From Bacilli bacterium (GTDB lineage Bacteria > Bacillota_I > Bacilli_A > RF39 > UBA660): a DNA stretch of 25,519 bases. Location: assembly GCA_016283075.1 (NCBI GenBank), contig JAEEMF010000015.1:1-25519 (forward strand). The letters run 5' to 3'. Shown here in pieces: positions 6,664 to 13,719 of the stretch (positions are counted from its first letter, which is position 1; every line of letters begins with the position of its first letter). The notes under the pieces are model-generated. The model was not told the origin of the DNA. It saw nothing but the letters and a program-made list of their open reading frames with translations, and did not search any database. The position numbers were made by a program, and so were the translations under genes.

Positions 6664-7779
6664 TTAATAAGTTCTAATTGGTAAGATTAATTGGATTAAA
6701 TCATCTGATTCAGGATTTTTTAATATAATTGGTTTAACATCACCATTTAACATTATATTAATATATTCACAATCAAGTGATTTTAGGGCATCTAGCATGT
6801 ATTTTGAACTAAATGCAATCTTAATTTCTTCTGAATTATCTTTATCAATCATTATATTTTCTTCAACATAACCTATTTCAGGAATATTTGAAGAAATAAC
6901 TAAATTATTATTTTTAGTTTCAAATTTAATAGTATTTTTATCACTTTCGTTAGTTAAAAGTGAAGCTCTATCAATTGCATTGTAGAAATTTCTTAAGTTA
7001 ACCTTTATAGTTAAAGCAAATTCGTTTGGAATTAACTTAGAAGTATCAGGGTAAGTACCATTAATAATTCTAGATAACATAATAATAGATCCAAACTTAA
7101 ATATAACTTTATTATCAAATATGTGCATTTCTACATCTTCATCTTCTGAGAACATTCTTATTAATTCATTTAGATTTTTTGTAGGTATTACAACATTATA
7201 TTCTTCATCTAAGTTTTCTAAATTTATAATTTTTTTAGCTAATCTATAGGAATCAGTTGCAGTACATTCAAGTTTTCCACCATAAAATTTAAAATTAATA
7301 CCTGTTAAAACTGGTCTTGATTCTTGAGTTGATGTAGCAAAAATAGTTTGATTAATAATATTTTTAAATACTTTTTGACTTAGAACAATAGGTTTATCTT
7401 TTAACTCAAGTTCTAAATCAGGGAATTCATTAACATCATTACTATTTAAAGTAAATGATGAATTCTTTGTATTAATAATTATCTTATTATCTACAATTTC
7501 TTCTATAGTTACTATTTCATCATTTAATTTTCTAATAATTTCATATAATAATTTACCAGATATAACAATATCTCCTTGTTCATCAATAGATTCAATATCT
7601 TTTTTATCTATAAATGTTTTAATAGCTATTTCATTATCTGTACTCATTAAATATAATCCATCTGATGTAAGTTCTAGTTTTATACAGTTTAAAATTGGTA
7701 TTAAGTTTTTACTAGATACTCCTTTTATTACATAATTTAAATGATCAATTAATGTGCTTTGTTTAATTTTTAATTTCAT
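6664..7779 (-). CDS. dnaN: DNA polymerase III beta sliding clamp
   Basis: DnaN forms the ring-shaped dimer that tethers polymerase III and other proteins to DNA. The 371-residue length is normal. The N terminus MKLKIKQSTLIDHLNYVIKGV is typical, the middle has the FATSTQESRPVLTGINF segment, and the protein ends LILPIRTY, the usual clamp C terminus that forms part of the client-peptide pocket. The start ATG is preceded by TAGGAGGG. It is the second gene after the origin on the left arm, 154 nt from dnaA, and ends at its own hairpin terminator. It may be transcribed with dnaA and from the intergenic region. Confidence 0.97.
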   Translation of the reverse strand: MKLKIKQSTLIDHLNYVIKGVSSKNLIPILNCIKLELTSDGLYLMSTDNEIAIKTFIDKKDIESIDEQGDIVISGKLLYEIIRKLNDEIVTIEEIVDNKIIINTKNSSFTLNSNDVNEFPDLELELKDKPIVLSQKVFKNIINQTIFATSTQESRPVLTGINFKFYGGKLECTATDSYRLAKKIINLENLDEEYNVVIPTKNLNELIRMFSEDEDVEMHIFDNKVIFKFGSIIMLSRIINGTYPDTSKLIPNEFALTIKVNLRNFYNAIDRASLLTNESDKNTIKFETKNNNLVISSNIPEIGYVEENIMIDKDNSEEIKIAFSSKYMLDALKSLDCEYINIMLNGDVKPIILKNPESDDLIQLILPIRTY

Positions 7780-7793
7780 AATAAACCCTCCTA

Positions 7794-7832
7794 TATAATT
7801 ATTATTATTTTATTTTTTATTATTCTTATTAC
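7794..7832. other. Candidate DnaA-trio-like unwinding element
   Basis: This stretch contains only A and T apart from two isolated bases and is strongly 3-nt periodic. Read on the plus strand it is mostly TAT/TTT/ATT triplets. It directly abuts the paired DnaA boxes at 7833-7850. In B. subtilis the unwinding site lies in this same dnaA-dnaN interval, with boxes followed by TAG-type trios. Here the triplets are TAT-like, so the assignment is tentative. Confidence 0.4.
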
Positions 7833-7850
7833 TGTGGAAAAAGTGGATAA
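7833..7850 (-). promoter_or_regulatory. Paired DnaA boxes between dnaA and dnaN
   Basis: Two back-to-back 9-mers, TGTGGAAAA (7833-7841) and AGTGGATAA (7842-7850), each have one mismatch to the DnaA box TTATCCACA read on the minus strand. They form the edge of the AT-rich, 3-nt-periodic region. Confidence 0.65.
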
Positions 7851-7921
7851 ATAACTTTTTCTTTTATTTATAAGGATAAATTAATTATTTTTAATGTTTA
7901 TAATATAGTTAATTTTTTAAC

Positions 7922-7930
7922 TTATCCACA
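7922..7930 (+). promoter_or_regulatory. Perfect DnaA box after dnaA
   Basis: TTATCCACA, a full match to the DnaA box, lies 3 nt beyond the dnaA stop codon in the dnaA-dnaN interval. It supports a second, downstream origin subregion. Confidence 0.8.
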
Positions 7931-7933
7931 GTA

Positions 7934-9283
7934 TTATCTAATTTGATTAGCAATTTTTTCAATTTCACTTAGTAATTCTTTATTGGTTTTAACTTCTTTA
8001 CTAATTTTATTTACTGAGTGCATTACAGTAGTATGATCTTTACCACCAAATTCGCTACCAATTCTAGCAAGTGGTTCTTCTAGATAAGCTCTACATATAT
8101 ACATTGCTATTTGTCTTGGATAAGCAATGCTTGCTTTTCTTTTCTTACCTCTTAAATCTTCTACTGTAATATTATAATTATGTGCAATTAATTGTTGTAA
8201 CTGATTTATTTTATTCTTAGCAATCATAGGTTTTCCAATATGTCCGGCCAGAGCTTCTTCTGCAAGTTCTAACGTTATATTTGAACCATTCATTATAGCT
8301 GCATAAGAAAGTACTCTATTTATGTAACCTTCTAGTGTTCTTATATCTGTTGTACAAATACCTGCTATAAATTCCTGTACTTCTAGTGGAAAATCAACAC
8401 TAATTTCATTATTTTTAATTTTATTACTAATAATACTCATTCTTAAATCAAAGTCAGGTGGCATAATATCTACGCTTATACCCCAAGAAAACCTTGTAAG
8501 TAAACGATCTTCTAACTTCTTTAGGTCACTAGGTGATCTATCAGATGATATAATTATTTGTTTTCCATTACTGTGTAATTCATTAAAAGTATTAAAGAAT
8601 TCTTGTTGAGTTCCTTTTGCAACTTCAAAATATTGAATATCATCTATTATTAATACGTCTACTGTTCTAAACTTATTTTTAAAGTCATCTAATGTTTTAG
8701 AATAACCGTTTTCTTTTTTATCTGAATAATGTTTTAAAAATTCATTAACGAATTTTTCACATGTACAGTATAAAACTTTTTTATTTGAGTTTTTTACAAT
8801 ATAATTACCTATTGCTTGCATTAGATGGGTTTTACCTACTCCACTTGGTCCATAGATAAATAGTGGATTATATACTTGTCCAGGTCTTTCAGCTATTGCT
8901 ACAGCATTTGCCTTCGCAAATTTATTTGATTTTCCACAGACAAAGTTATCAAATGTATATTTAGGATCAAGGTTTGTTTCAAAAGGTTCATTAGGTATAC
9001 CTATTTCATTAGTATCTATAATAATATTATTTTCTAACTCATCATTTGTTAAATATATCATTTGAAAGTTAGTTTCAGTAATTTCATAGAAAATACTAGT
9101 TATCATATCATTATATTTATCTTTAAGTTGTTTTTTATGTAAGGCCATAGGAACTAATACTTTTGCATAGTTGTCTTTAATTTCAATAAGTTTTGTATCT
9201 TCAAACCATGTTTCATAGTTAACATCTTGAAGTTCTGGTTTGATTCTATCCAAAAACTTTTTCCATAAAATGTCTAAATCCAA
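7934..9283 (-). CDS. dnaA: Chromosomal replication initiator DnaA
   Basis: DnaA binds DnaA boxes, melts the origin and recruits the helicase. The start chosen is TTG at 9283: it has a good ribosome-binding site (AAGGTGG, about 8 nt away), gives 449 residues, and starts with the usual domain I sequence (DLDILWKKFLDRIKPEL). The open frame continues upstream for 77 codons to 9514, but that stretch is AT-rich origin DNA full of DnaA boxes and encodes Tyr/Asn/Phe-rich nonsense. Features: AAA+ Walker A GPSGVGKT (145-152), Walker B LIIDDIQYF (about 211-219), and the domain IV helix-turn-helix with GGKDHTTVMHSV (413-424). The latter has Lys where many species have Arg. It heads the left arm and is probably autoregulated through nearby boxes. 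Confidence 0.97.
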   Translation of the reverse strand: MDLDILWKKFLDRIKPELQDVNYETWFEDTKLIEIKDNYAKVLVPMALHKKQLKDKYNDMITSIFYEITETNFQMIYLTNDELENNIIIDTNEIGIPNEPFETNLDPKYTFDNFVCGKSNKFAKANAVAIAERPGQVYNPLFIYGPSGVGKTHLMQAIGNYIVKNSNKKVLYCTCEKFVNEFLKHYSDKKENGYSKTLDDFKNKFRTVDVLIIDDIQYFEVAKGTQQEFFNTFNELHSNGKQIIISSDRSPSDLKKLEDRLLTRFSWGISVDIMPPDFDLRMSIISNKIKNNEISVDFPLEVQEFIAGICTTDIRTLEGYINRVLSYAAIMNGSNITLELAEEALAGHIGKPMIAKNKINQLQQLIAHNYNITVEDLRGKKRKASIAYPRQIAMYICRAYLEEPLARIGSEFGGKDHTTVMHSVNKISKEVKTNKELLSEIEKIANQIR

Positions 9284-9309
9284 AATATCACCCACCTTCT
9301 TGTAATAAT

Positions 9310-9338
9310 ATTCTACATTAAAATTGTTGAAAAACCAA
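9310..9338 (-). promoter_or_regulatory. Putative dnaA promoter
   Basis: The minus strand has TTGGTT (9333-9338) and TAGAAT (9310-9315) separated by 17 bp, with TG directly before the -10. The predicted start is near 9303, giving a leader of about 20 nt that holds the AAGGTGG ribosome-binding site. The -35 is weak (only TTG matches). Confidence 0.4.
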
Positions 9339-9377
9339 TAGAAAATTACATTTTTTATAAGAAAAAAATAATTATAT

Positions 9378-9619
9378 TGTGGAAAAAAATTATAAACATT
9401 TTTATATATTTTTAATGTGGATAATTTGATATTGAAAATACTATAAATTCTATAATTATCCACATTTATAGTGGAAAACTTGTAATTGTTAATTAACATA
9501 AAAATAATTTCCACAAAAAAAGTGGATAATTGATAATATTTGTTAAAATTAACTATATTTTTTCCACTTTATAATCCACATTTTATAATTTTTAATATAT
9601 ATATTATTTTTTATCCACA
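9378..9619. other. oriC: oriC: DnaA-box cluster between dnaA and rpmH
   Basis: The non-coding interval 9284-9706 is the main origin region. Perfect DnaA boxes: 9416-9424 (minus), 9456-9464 (plus) and 9611-9619 (plus). One-mismatch boxes: 9378-9386 (minus), 9521-9529 (minus) and 9572-9580 (plus). Weaker two-mismatch copies lie at 9470-9478, 9507-9515 and 9560-9568. The region is extremely AT-rich, and genes diverge from it on both sides. With the boxes at 7833-7930 it forms a bipartite origin flanking dnaA, as in Bacillus. Box positions are read directly; origin function follows from the gene context. Confidence 0.9.
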
Positions 9620-9633
9620 AATCATTATTTTAA

Positions 9634-9662
9634 TTGACAAACCTTTGTTTTATATATATAAT
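9634..9662 (+). promoter_or_regulatory. Strong rpmH promoter
   Basis: A fully consensus promoter: TTGACA (9634-9639), a 17-bp spacer, and TATAAT (9657-9662). The predicted start is near 9669, giving a leader of about 38 nt. It is the only perfect sigma-70/SigA promoter noticed in the window and begins 15 bp after the last DnaA box. Confidence 0.9.
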
Positions 9663-9706
9663 TATACATGCAACCAAATAATATATACAGTTCAGGAGGT
9701 GTTAAA

Positions 9707-9829
9707 ATGAAAAGAACATATCAACCAAATAAAAGAAAAAGAAGTAAAAAATTTGGATTCTTAGCAAGAGCTAAATCTAAAATTCTTAATAGCAGAAGAA
9801 GAAAAGGACGTAAAGTTTTATCTCATTAA
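9707..9829 (+). CDS. rpmH: Ribosomal protein bL34
   Basis: This tiny, highly basic protein of the large ribosomal subunit begins MKRTYQPNKRKRSKKFGFLA and ends SRRRKGRKVLSH. It has 40 residues against the usual 44; the missing residues are from the middle, between the ARAKSK segment and the RRRKGRKVL tail. The start ATG follows AGGAGGTG. It is transcribed from the strong promoter at 9634-9662, and most transcripts probably end at the hairpin at 9836. The rpmH-rnpA order next to dnaA is nearly universal in bacteria. Confidence 0.97.
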   Translation: MKRTYQPNKRKRSKKFGFLARAKSKILNSRRRKGRKVLSH

Positions 9830-9835
9830 TAATCT

Positions 9836-9862
9836 ACCACTTGATAAGTAAGTGGTTTTTTT
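9836..9862 (+). terminator. Attenuating terminator between rpmH and rnpA
   Basis: A 7-bp stem (ACCACTT at 9836-9842 with AAGTGGT at 9850-9856) is followed by a run of seven T. rnpA begins 16 nt later with no promoter between. The hairpin therefore probably lets through only part of the transcripts, making bL34 far more abundant than RnpA. Confidence 0.8.
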
Positions 9863-9878
9863 GAATGGATGGTGAGTT

Positions 9879-10211
9879 ATGAAAAAAATTAATATTTTAA
9901 AAAATAATTATGATTTTGAAAGAATAATAAAGAATAATAATCCATTTAAAACAAAATATTATATATTATATAAAGAGGGTAATACTAACGACAAATATCA
10001 TTTTGGAATTTCTGTTAGTAAAAAGATTGGCAACGCCGTTACTAGAAATTTATATAAAAGAAGAATAAGAAGTATAATTGATAAAAAAATATATAATAAT
10101 AATTTTAATTGTATTATAATATTAAAGAAGAGTTCTATTAATGCTTCTTTTGATGAACTTTCAGAAGATTTATTATTTGCTCTTAATAAGTTACAATTAA
10201 TAAAGGAGTAA
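9879..10211 (+). CDS. rnpA: Ribonuclease P protein component
   Basis: RnpA is the protein cofactor of the RNase P ribozyme, which trims tRNA 5' leaders. The 110-residue basic protein has the family signature HFGISVSKKIGNAVTRNLYKR and continues RIRSII, containing the conserved RNR motif (RNxxKRxxR). The N-terminal NNYDFERIIK segment is the usual leader-binding region. The start ATG follows GGATGGTGAG. The ribosome-binding site of yidC lies at its 3' end, and only 2 nt separate the genes. Expression depends on read-through of the hairpin after rpmH. Confidence 0.95.
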   Translation: MKKINILKNNYDFERIIKNNNPFKTKYYILYKEGNTNDKYHFGISVSKKIGNAVTRNLYKRRIRSIIDKKIYNNNFNCIIILKKSSINASFDELSEDLLFALNKLQLIKE

Positions 10212-10213
10212 TT

Positions 10214-11149
10214 ATGAAAACAAAGAAAACATTAATTATAGTCATGCTTGTTATGACTATGTTCTTAACTGGATGTACTTCCTATTTAAAAGATGATAAA
10301 AAGGCTGTTGTAAAAAACCCTGAAACAGGACAAAATATTGTTAAAAATATTTTATGTAAAACTGAAAACGAAGTTAATAGCGATATATATGATAAATACA
10401 AAGTAGATTTATCAAAAGTACCTGAATGTAAAAATTATAATCCTGCAAAAGGAAAATATGAAGGTATTTGGAACTCTATATTTGTTAAACCATTAGCTTG
10501 GTTAATTATTAAAGTTGGATATTTAGTTAAAAACTTTGGTCTTGCAATTATATTAATTACACTTGCAATAAGATTATTACTTGTTCCATTTACAAAGAAA
10601 GCAGCAATGCAATCTGAAAACATGAAACTTGTTAAACCAGAACTTGATAAATTAGAAAGAAAATATAAAGGTAAAGATGATCAAGAAAGCATGATGCAAA
10701 AGAGTCAGGAAATGTTAATGTTATATAAGAAATATAATATTAATCCTGCTGCTGGATGTGTATTCTCATTAATACAACTTCCTCTATTCATAGCTTTCTA
10801 TGAAGCTTTATATCGTTTACCTGTTGTATTTGAAGGTAAATTCCTAGTATTTGATTTAGGATTTTCTCCACTTGCTGCCATTATGAGCGGTAAGATCTAT
10901 TATATTATATTAGTAATATTAGTTGTAATTGTTACACACTTCTCATTTAAATTAAATGCTGGAGCTTCTATGGGTGAAGCACAAGCTAGTCAAATGAAAA
11001 TGATGAGATATGTTACTATAGTCATGATCGGGTTTGCTTCATTCCAAGTTTCTGTTGCAATAGCACTATATTGGATTACAAACTCTGGATTTACAGTATT
11101 ACAAAACTTAATTGTTAAAAAGGAGAGTGCAATAAATGTTAGACGTTAA
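10214..11149 (+). CDS. yidC: Membrane protein insertase YidC (lipoprotein type)
   Basis: YidC/Oxa1 inserts proteins into the cytoplasmic membrane alone or with SecYEG. The N terminus is a lipoprotein signal peptide with lipobox LTGC (Cys21), processed by Lgt and Lsp. After about 70 external residues come membrane segments from about 94 on, with the conserved groove arginine at Arg120 (TLAIRLLLVPFTKKAA). A charged cytoplasmic helical hairpin and the PLFIAFYEALYRLP region follow. The external segment carries two further cysteines (48 and 72) that could form a disulfide. The length is 311 residues, longer than many Gram-positive homologues because of this segment. The C terminus overlaps khpB by 14 nt. 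Confidence 0.95.
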   Translation: MKTKKTLIIVMLVMTMFLTGCTSYLKDDKKAVVKNPETGQNIVKNILCKTENEVNSDIYDKYKVDLSKVPECKNYNPAKGKYEGIWNSIFVKPLAWLIIKVGYLVKNFGLAIILITLAIRLLLVPFTKKAAMQSENMKLVKPELDKLERKYKGKDDQESMMQKSQEMLMLYKKYNINPAAGCVFSLIQLPLFIAFYEALYRLPVVFEGKFLVFDLGFSPLAAIMSGKIYYIILVILVVIVTHFSFKLNAGASMGEAQASQMKMMRYVTIVMIGFASFQVSVAIALYWITNSGFTVLQNLIVKKESAINVRR

Positions 11150-11732
11150 AACTATTGAAGGAAAAAGTAATGAAGAATTATTAGAACAAATTAATGTTGA
11201 TGATTGTCATTATGTGATTGAAGAACAACCTGCAAAATTATTTAAAGGAAAGAAATTTACTTTAAAATACATCGAGAAAAAAGATGTTAAAAGTTTTATA
11301 AAAGAATATATTAATAACTTTGGTAAATCAATTGATAAAAAAATTAATGTAGAAATAAGAGAAAATGAAAACACTTATACAGTAATGCTTTTATCTGATG
11401 ATAACGCAGTTATTATTGGTAAAGATGGTAAAACTTTAAACTCATTACAATTATTACTACATCAATCTATAAATAATTTAACTGGATTTAATATTAGAAT
11501 TACAGTAGACGCTGGAAATTATAAATCTAATAAAGAAAAAAGATTAGAAAGAACAGTTAAAAATATTTGTAAAGATGTACTTTCTTCTAAAATTGAAGTT
11601 AAATTAGATCCTATGAATTCATATGAAAGAAGAATTGTTCATAATGTAGTATCAAAATTTGACAAATTAACAAGTAAGAGTTTTGATGAAGAACCAAATA
11701 GATACGTAGTAATTAGTATTAAAGAAGACTAA
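11136..11732 (+). CDS. khpB: RNA-binding protein KhpB (Jag)
   Basis: KhpB (Jag, EloR) is an RNA-binding protein that works with KhpA and influences cell elongation and sRNA-mRNA regulation in streptococci. The 198 residues contain a Jag-N domain at 1-50 (KTIEGKSNEELLEQIN, then a FKGKKFTLKY segment), a KH domain with the GKDG loop at 95-98, and a C-terminal R3H domain (PMNSYERRIVHNVV, about 156-198). Jag-N is followed by only a short linker, so the protein is close to minimal. It overlaps yidC by 14 nt, and its ribosome-binding site AAGGAGAG lies inside yidC. The stop codon is in the stem of the following terminator. Confidence 0.93.
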   Translation: MLDVKTIEGKSNEELLEQINVDDCHYVIEEQPAKLFKGKKFTLKYIEKKDVKSFIKEYINNFGKSIDKKINVEIRENENTYTVMLLSDDNAVIIGKDGKTLNSLQLLLHQSINNLTGFNIRITVDAGNYKSNKEKRLERTVKNICKDVLSSKIEVKLDPMNSYERRIVHNVVSKFDKLTSKSFDEEPNRYVVISIKED

Positions 11733-11756
11733 ATAATAATATTTAGTCTTTTTTTT
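11725..11756 (+). terminator. khpB terminator
   Basis: A 10-bp stem (AAGACTAAAT at 11725-11734 with its complement at 11741-11750) is followed by a T run to 11756. The khpB stop codon (11730-11732) sits in the 5' arm. It ends the rpmH-rnpA-yidC-khpB unit. Confidence 0.88.
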
Positions 11757-11761
11757 AACTA

Positions 11762-11790
11762 TTTAAAAAAAATGATTTTTAGTGTATAAT
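11762..11790 (+). promoter_or_regulatory. Promoter of the HD-mnmE-mnmG-rsmG unit
   Basis: TATAAT at 11785-11790, preceded directly by TG, with a weak -35 TTTAAA at 11762-11767 (17-bp spacer). It lies between the khpB terminator and a strong ribosome-binding site (TAGGAGGA). Confidence 0.55.
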
Positions 11791-11812
11791 TAAGCAGTTA
11801 GGAGGAAAAAAT

Positions 11813-12346
11813 ATGAATGAAGAGAAAGACTTATTAAAGCTTAGAGAAGCAATGGATGAAGAATACTTATATTTAGTAAGCAGTATATTAGAAAATGATG
11901 AATTCAAAAAGAGATTAGATTATCATCATCATGAAAATAGATCTGTTTATACTCACTGCTTAATGGTATCTATGAAATCATATAAGATTGCTAAAAAACT
12001 TCATATGGATTATAGAAGTGCTGCTATAGGTGGATTACTTCATGATTTTTATTATGAAGATTGGCAAGCTAATAAGAAGAAAGTTAAATTCTTTAAAATG
12101 CACGGTTTCGTTCATGCAAGAGAAGCTTTAAATAATTCAAAAGAATTTTTCCCAGAATTAATTAATGATAAAGTTGGAGATATTATTGTTAAACACATGT
12201 TTCCACTTAACATATTACCTCCTAAATATGTAGAAGGATGGATAGTTACATTTGTTGATAAATATGTTTCTATGGAGATATTTAAAACTCCAAAACAATT
12301 ATACAAATATGTAGGACTTGGATTAATATTTAAAATTTTCAAATAG
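11813..12346 (+). CDS. HD-domain metal-dependent hydrolase, function unknown
   Basis: This 177-residue soluble protein has an HD-superfamily phosphohydrolase fold. Candidate metal ligands are His48 (VYTHCLMVS), His77-Asp78 (GGLLHDFYYEDW) and Asp149 (VTFVDK), with extra histidines at 97 and 101 (MHGFVHAREAL) and 128 (KHMFPL). The GLLHD, HGF-H and HM-PL pattern resembles a widespread, uncharacterised Bacillota family of small HD proteins. The substrate cannot be read from the sequence; nucleotides or signalling nucleotides are the usual targets of HD enzymes. It is the first gene of the unit with mnmE (14 nt downstream), which hints at a housekeeping role linked to RNA or nucleotides, but that is only context. 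The start ATG follows TAGGAGGA. Confidence 0.8.
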   Translation: MNEEKDLLKLREAMDEEYLYLVSSILENDEFKKRLDYHHHENRSVYTHCLMVSMKSYKIAKKLHMDYRSAAIGGLLHDFYYEDWQANKKKVKFFKMHGFVHAREALNNSKEFFPELINDKVGDIIVKHMFPLNILPPKYVEGWIVTFVDKYVSMEIFKTPKQLYKYVGLGLIFKIFK

Positions 12347-12360
12347 AAAGAAGGTTAAAT

Positions 12361-13707
12361 ATGGAAGATACAATAGCTGCTATATCAACTGCTTTAGGTG
12401 TAGGTGCAATATCTATTATTAGAGTAAGTGGTAAAGATTCTATAGAAATTGTTAATAGTTTAACAAAATCTAAGAAATTAGTTGAAAAAGCAAGCCATAC
12501 CATAAATTATGATTATATTATGGATGGAGATAAAGAAGTTGATGAGGTTTTAATATCAGTTATGAAGGCCCCAAGAACTTTTACTTGTGAAAATATTGTT
12601 GAAATAAATGCTCATGGTGGTATTACTACTACTAACTATATATTAAAATTACTTCTTAATAATGGTTGTAGACTTGCTGAACCAGGAGAATTTACAAAAA
12701 GAGCTTTCTTAAATGGAAGAATAGATTTAACCCAAGCTGAAGGTATAATGAATTTAATTGAATCTCAAACTGAAAAATCACGTAATTTAGCTATTAAACA
12801 GTTAGATGGAAAAGTATCAAATATGATTAGTGATTTAAGAGAAGATATTATAAAAGTAGAAGCAAATATAGATGTTAATATAGATTTTCCTGAATATGAC
12901 GATATAGAAGTATTAACAAATGAAAAAATACTTCCTAGTTTAAAAGATATTAGGGAAAAAATGCATAAAATATTAGAAAATAGTCGTGATGGATTACTTG
13001 TAAAAGATGGTATTAAAACATCTATTATAGGTAAACCTAATGTAGGTAAAAGTAGTTTACTTAATAGACTTTTACATGAAAATAAAGCAATTGTTACAGA
13101 TATCGAAGGTACTACTAGAGATATTGTAGAAGGAAAAATTTCTATCGAAGGAATTCTTCTTAATATAATAGATACTGCTGGTATTAGAGATACTGAAGAC
13201 ATTGTTGAAAGTATAGGTGTAAAAAAGAGTTTAGAATTAATAAATGAATCTGATTTAATACTATTTGTTCTTAATAATAATGAAGAATTAACAAGTAAAG
13301 AAAAAGAAATACTAGACTTATTAAAGAAAAAGAACTATATTATTGTAATTAATAAATGTGATTTAGAGGATAAACTTGTTATTAATGATGATAATATTGT
13401 AAGAATATCTGCTTTAGAAGATGAAGGTATCGATAAACTTAAAGATAAAATTAAAGAAATGTTTAATTTAGAAAAAATAGAAACAGAAGATTTTAGTTAT
13501 TTAACAAATGCTAGAAGTATTTCTCTTTTAGAGAAGGCTGAGAAAGATTTAAATAACATTATTAATAATATAGATAATAATTTACCTATTGATATGATAG
13601 AACTAGATTTAAGAAATGTATGGAATACTTTAGGAGAAATTATTGGCGAATCATATGATGAGGAGTTATTAGATCAATTATTTAGTAGATTTTGTTTAGG
13701 AAAATAA
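12361..13707 (+). CDS. mnmE: tRNA modification GTPase MnmE
   Basis: MnmE (TrmE) works with MnmG to add the 5-carboxymethylaminomethyl group (or a related one) to U34 of tRNAs reading two-codon boxes. The 448 residues comprise an N-terminal folate-binding domain (DTIAAISTALGVGAISIIRV), a helical domain interrupted by the G domain, G1 GKPNVGKSS (224-232), G3 DTAG, G4 NKCD (331-334), and the C-terminal CLGK (445-448) with the conserved cysteine. Length and motifs are complete. mnmG follows after 12 nt, as expected for a partner pair. The ribosome-binding site is AAGAAGG. Confidence 0.97.
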   Translation: MEDTIAAISTALGVGAISIIRVSGKDSIEIVNSLTKSKKLVEKASHTINYDYIMDGDKEVDEVLISVMKAPRTFTCENIVEINAHGGITTTNYILKLLLNNGCRLAEPGEFTKRAFLNGRIDLTQAEGIMNLIESQTEKSRNLAIKQLDGKVSNMISDLREDIIKVEANIDVNIDFPEYDDIEVLTNEKILPSLKDIREKMHKILENSRDGLLVKDGIKTSIIGKPNVGKSSLLNRLLHENKAIVTDIEGTTRDIVEGKISIEGILLNIIDTAGIRDTEDIVESIGVKKSLELINESDLILFVLNNNEELTSKEKEILDLLKKKNYIIVINKCDLEDKLVINDDNIVRISALEDEGIDKLKDKIKEMFNLEKIETEDFSYLTNARSISLLEKAEKDLNNIINNIDNNLPIDMIELDLRNVWNTLGEIIGESYDEELLDQLFSRFCLGK

Positions 13708-13719
13708 GGAGGTGTAATC

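Noticed and set aside
12765..13202. Open frame on the minus strand inside mnmE
   Set aside because: It is antisense to the MnmE G domain, and its composition (Ser/Leu/Ile) is that of a reverse-strand shadow. The same applies to minus-strand frames at 10435-10623, 12112-12342, 13804-13986, 16857-17093 and 24500-24694.
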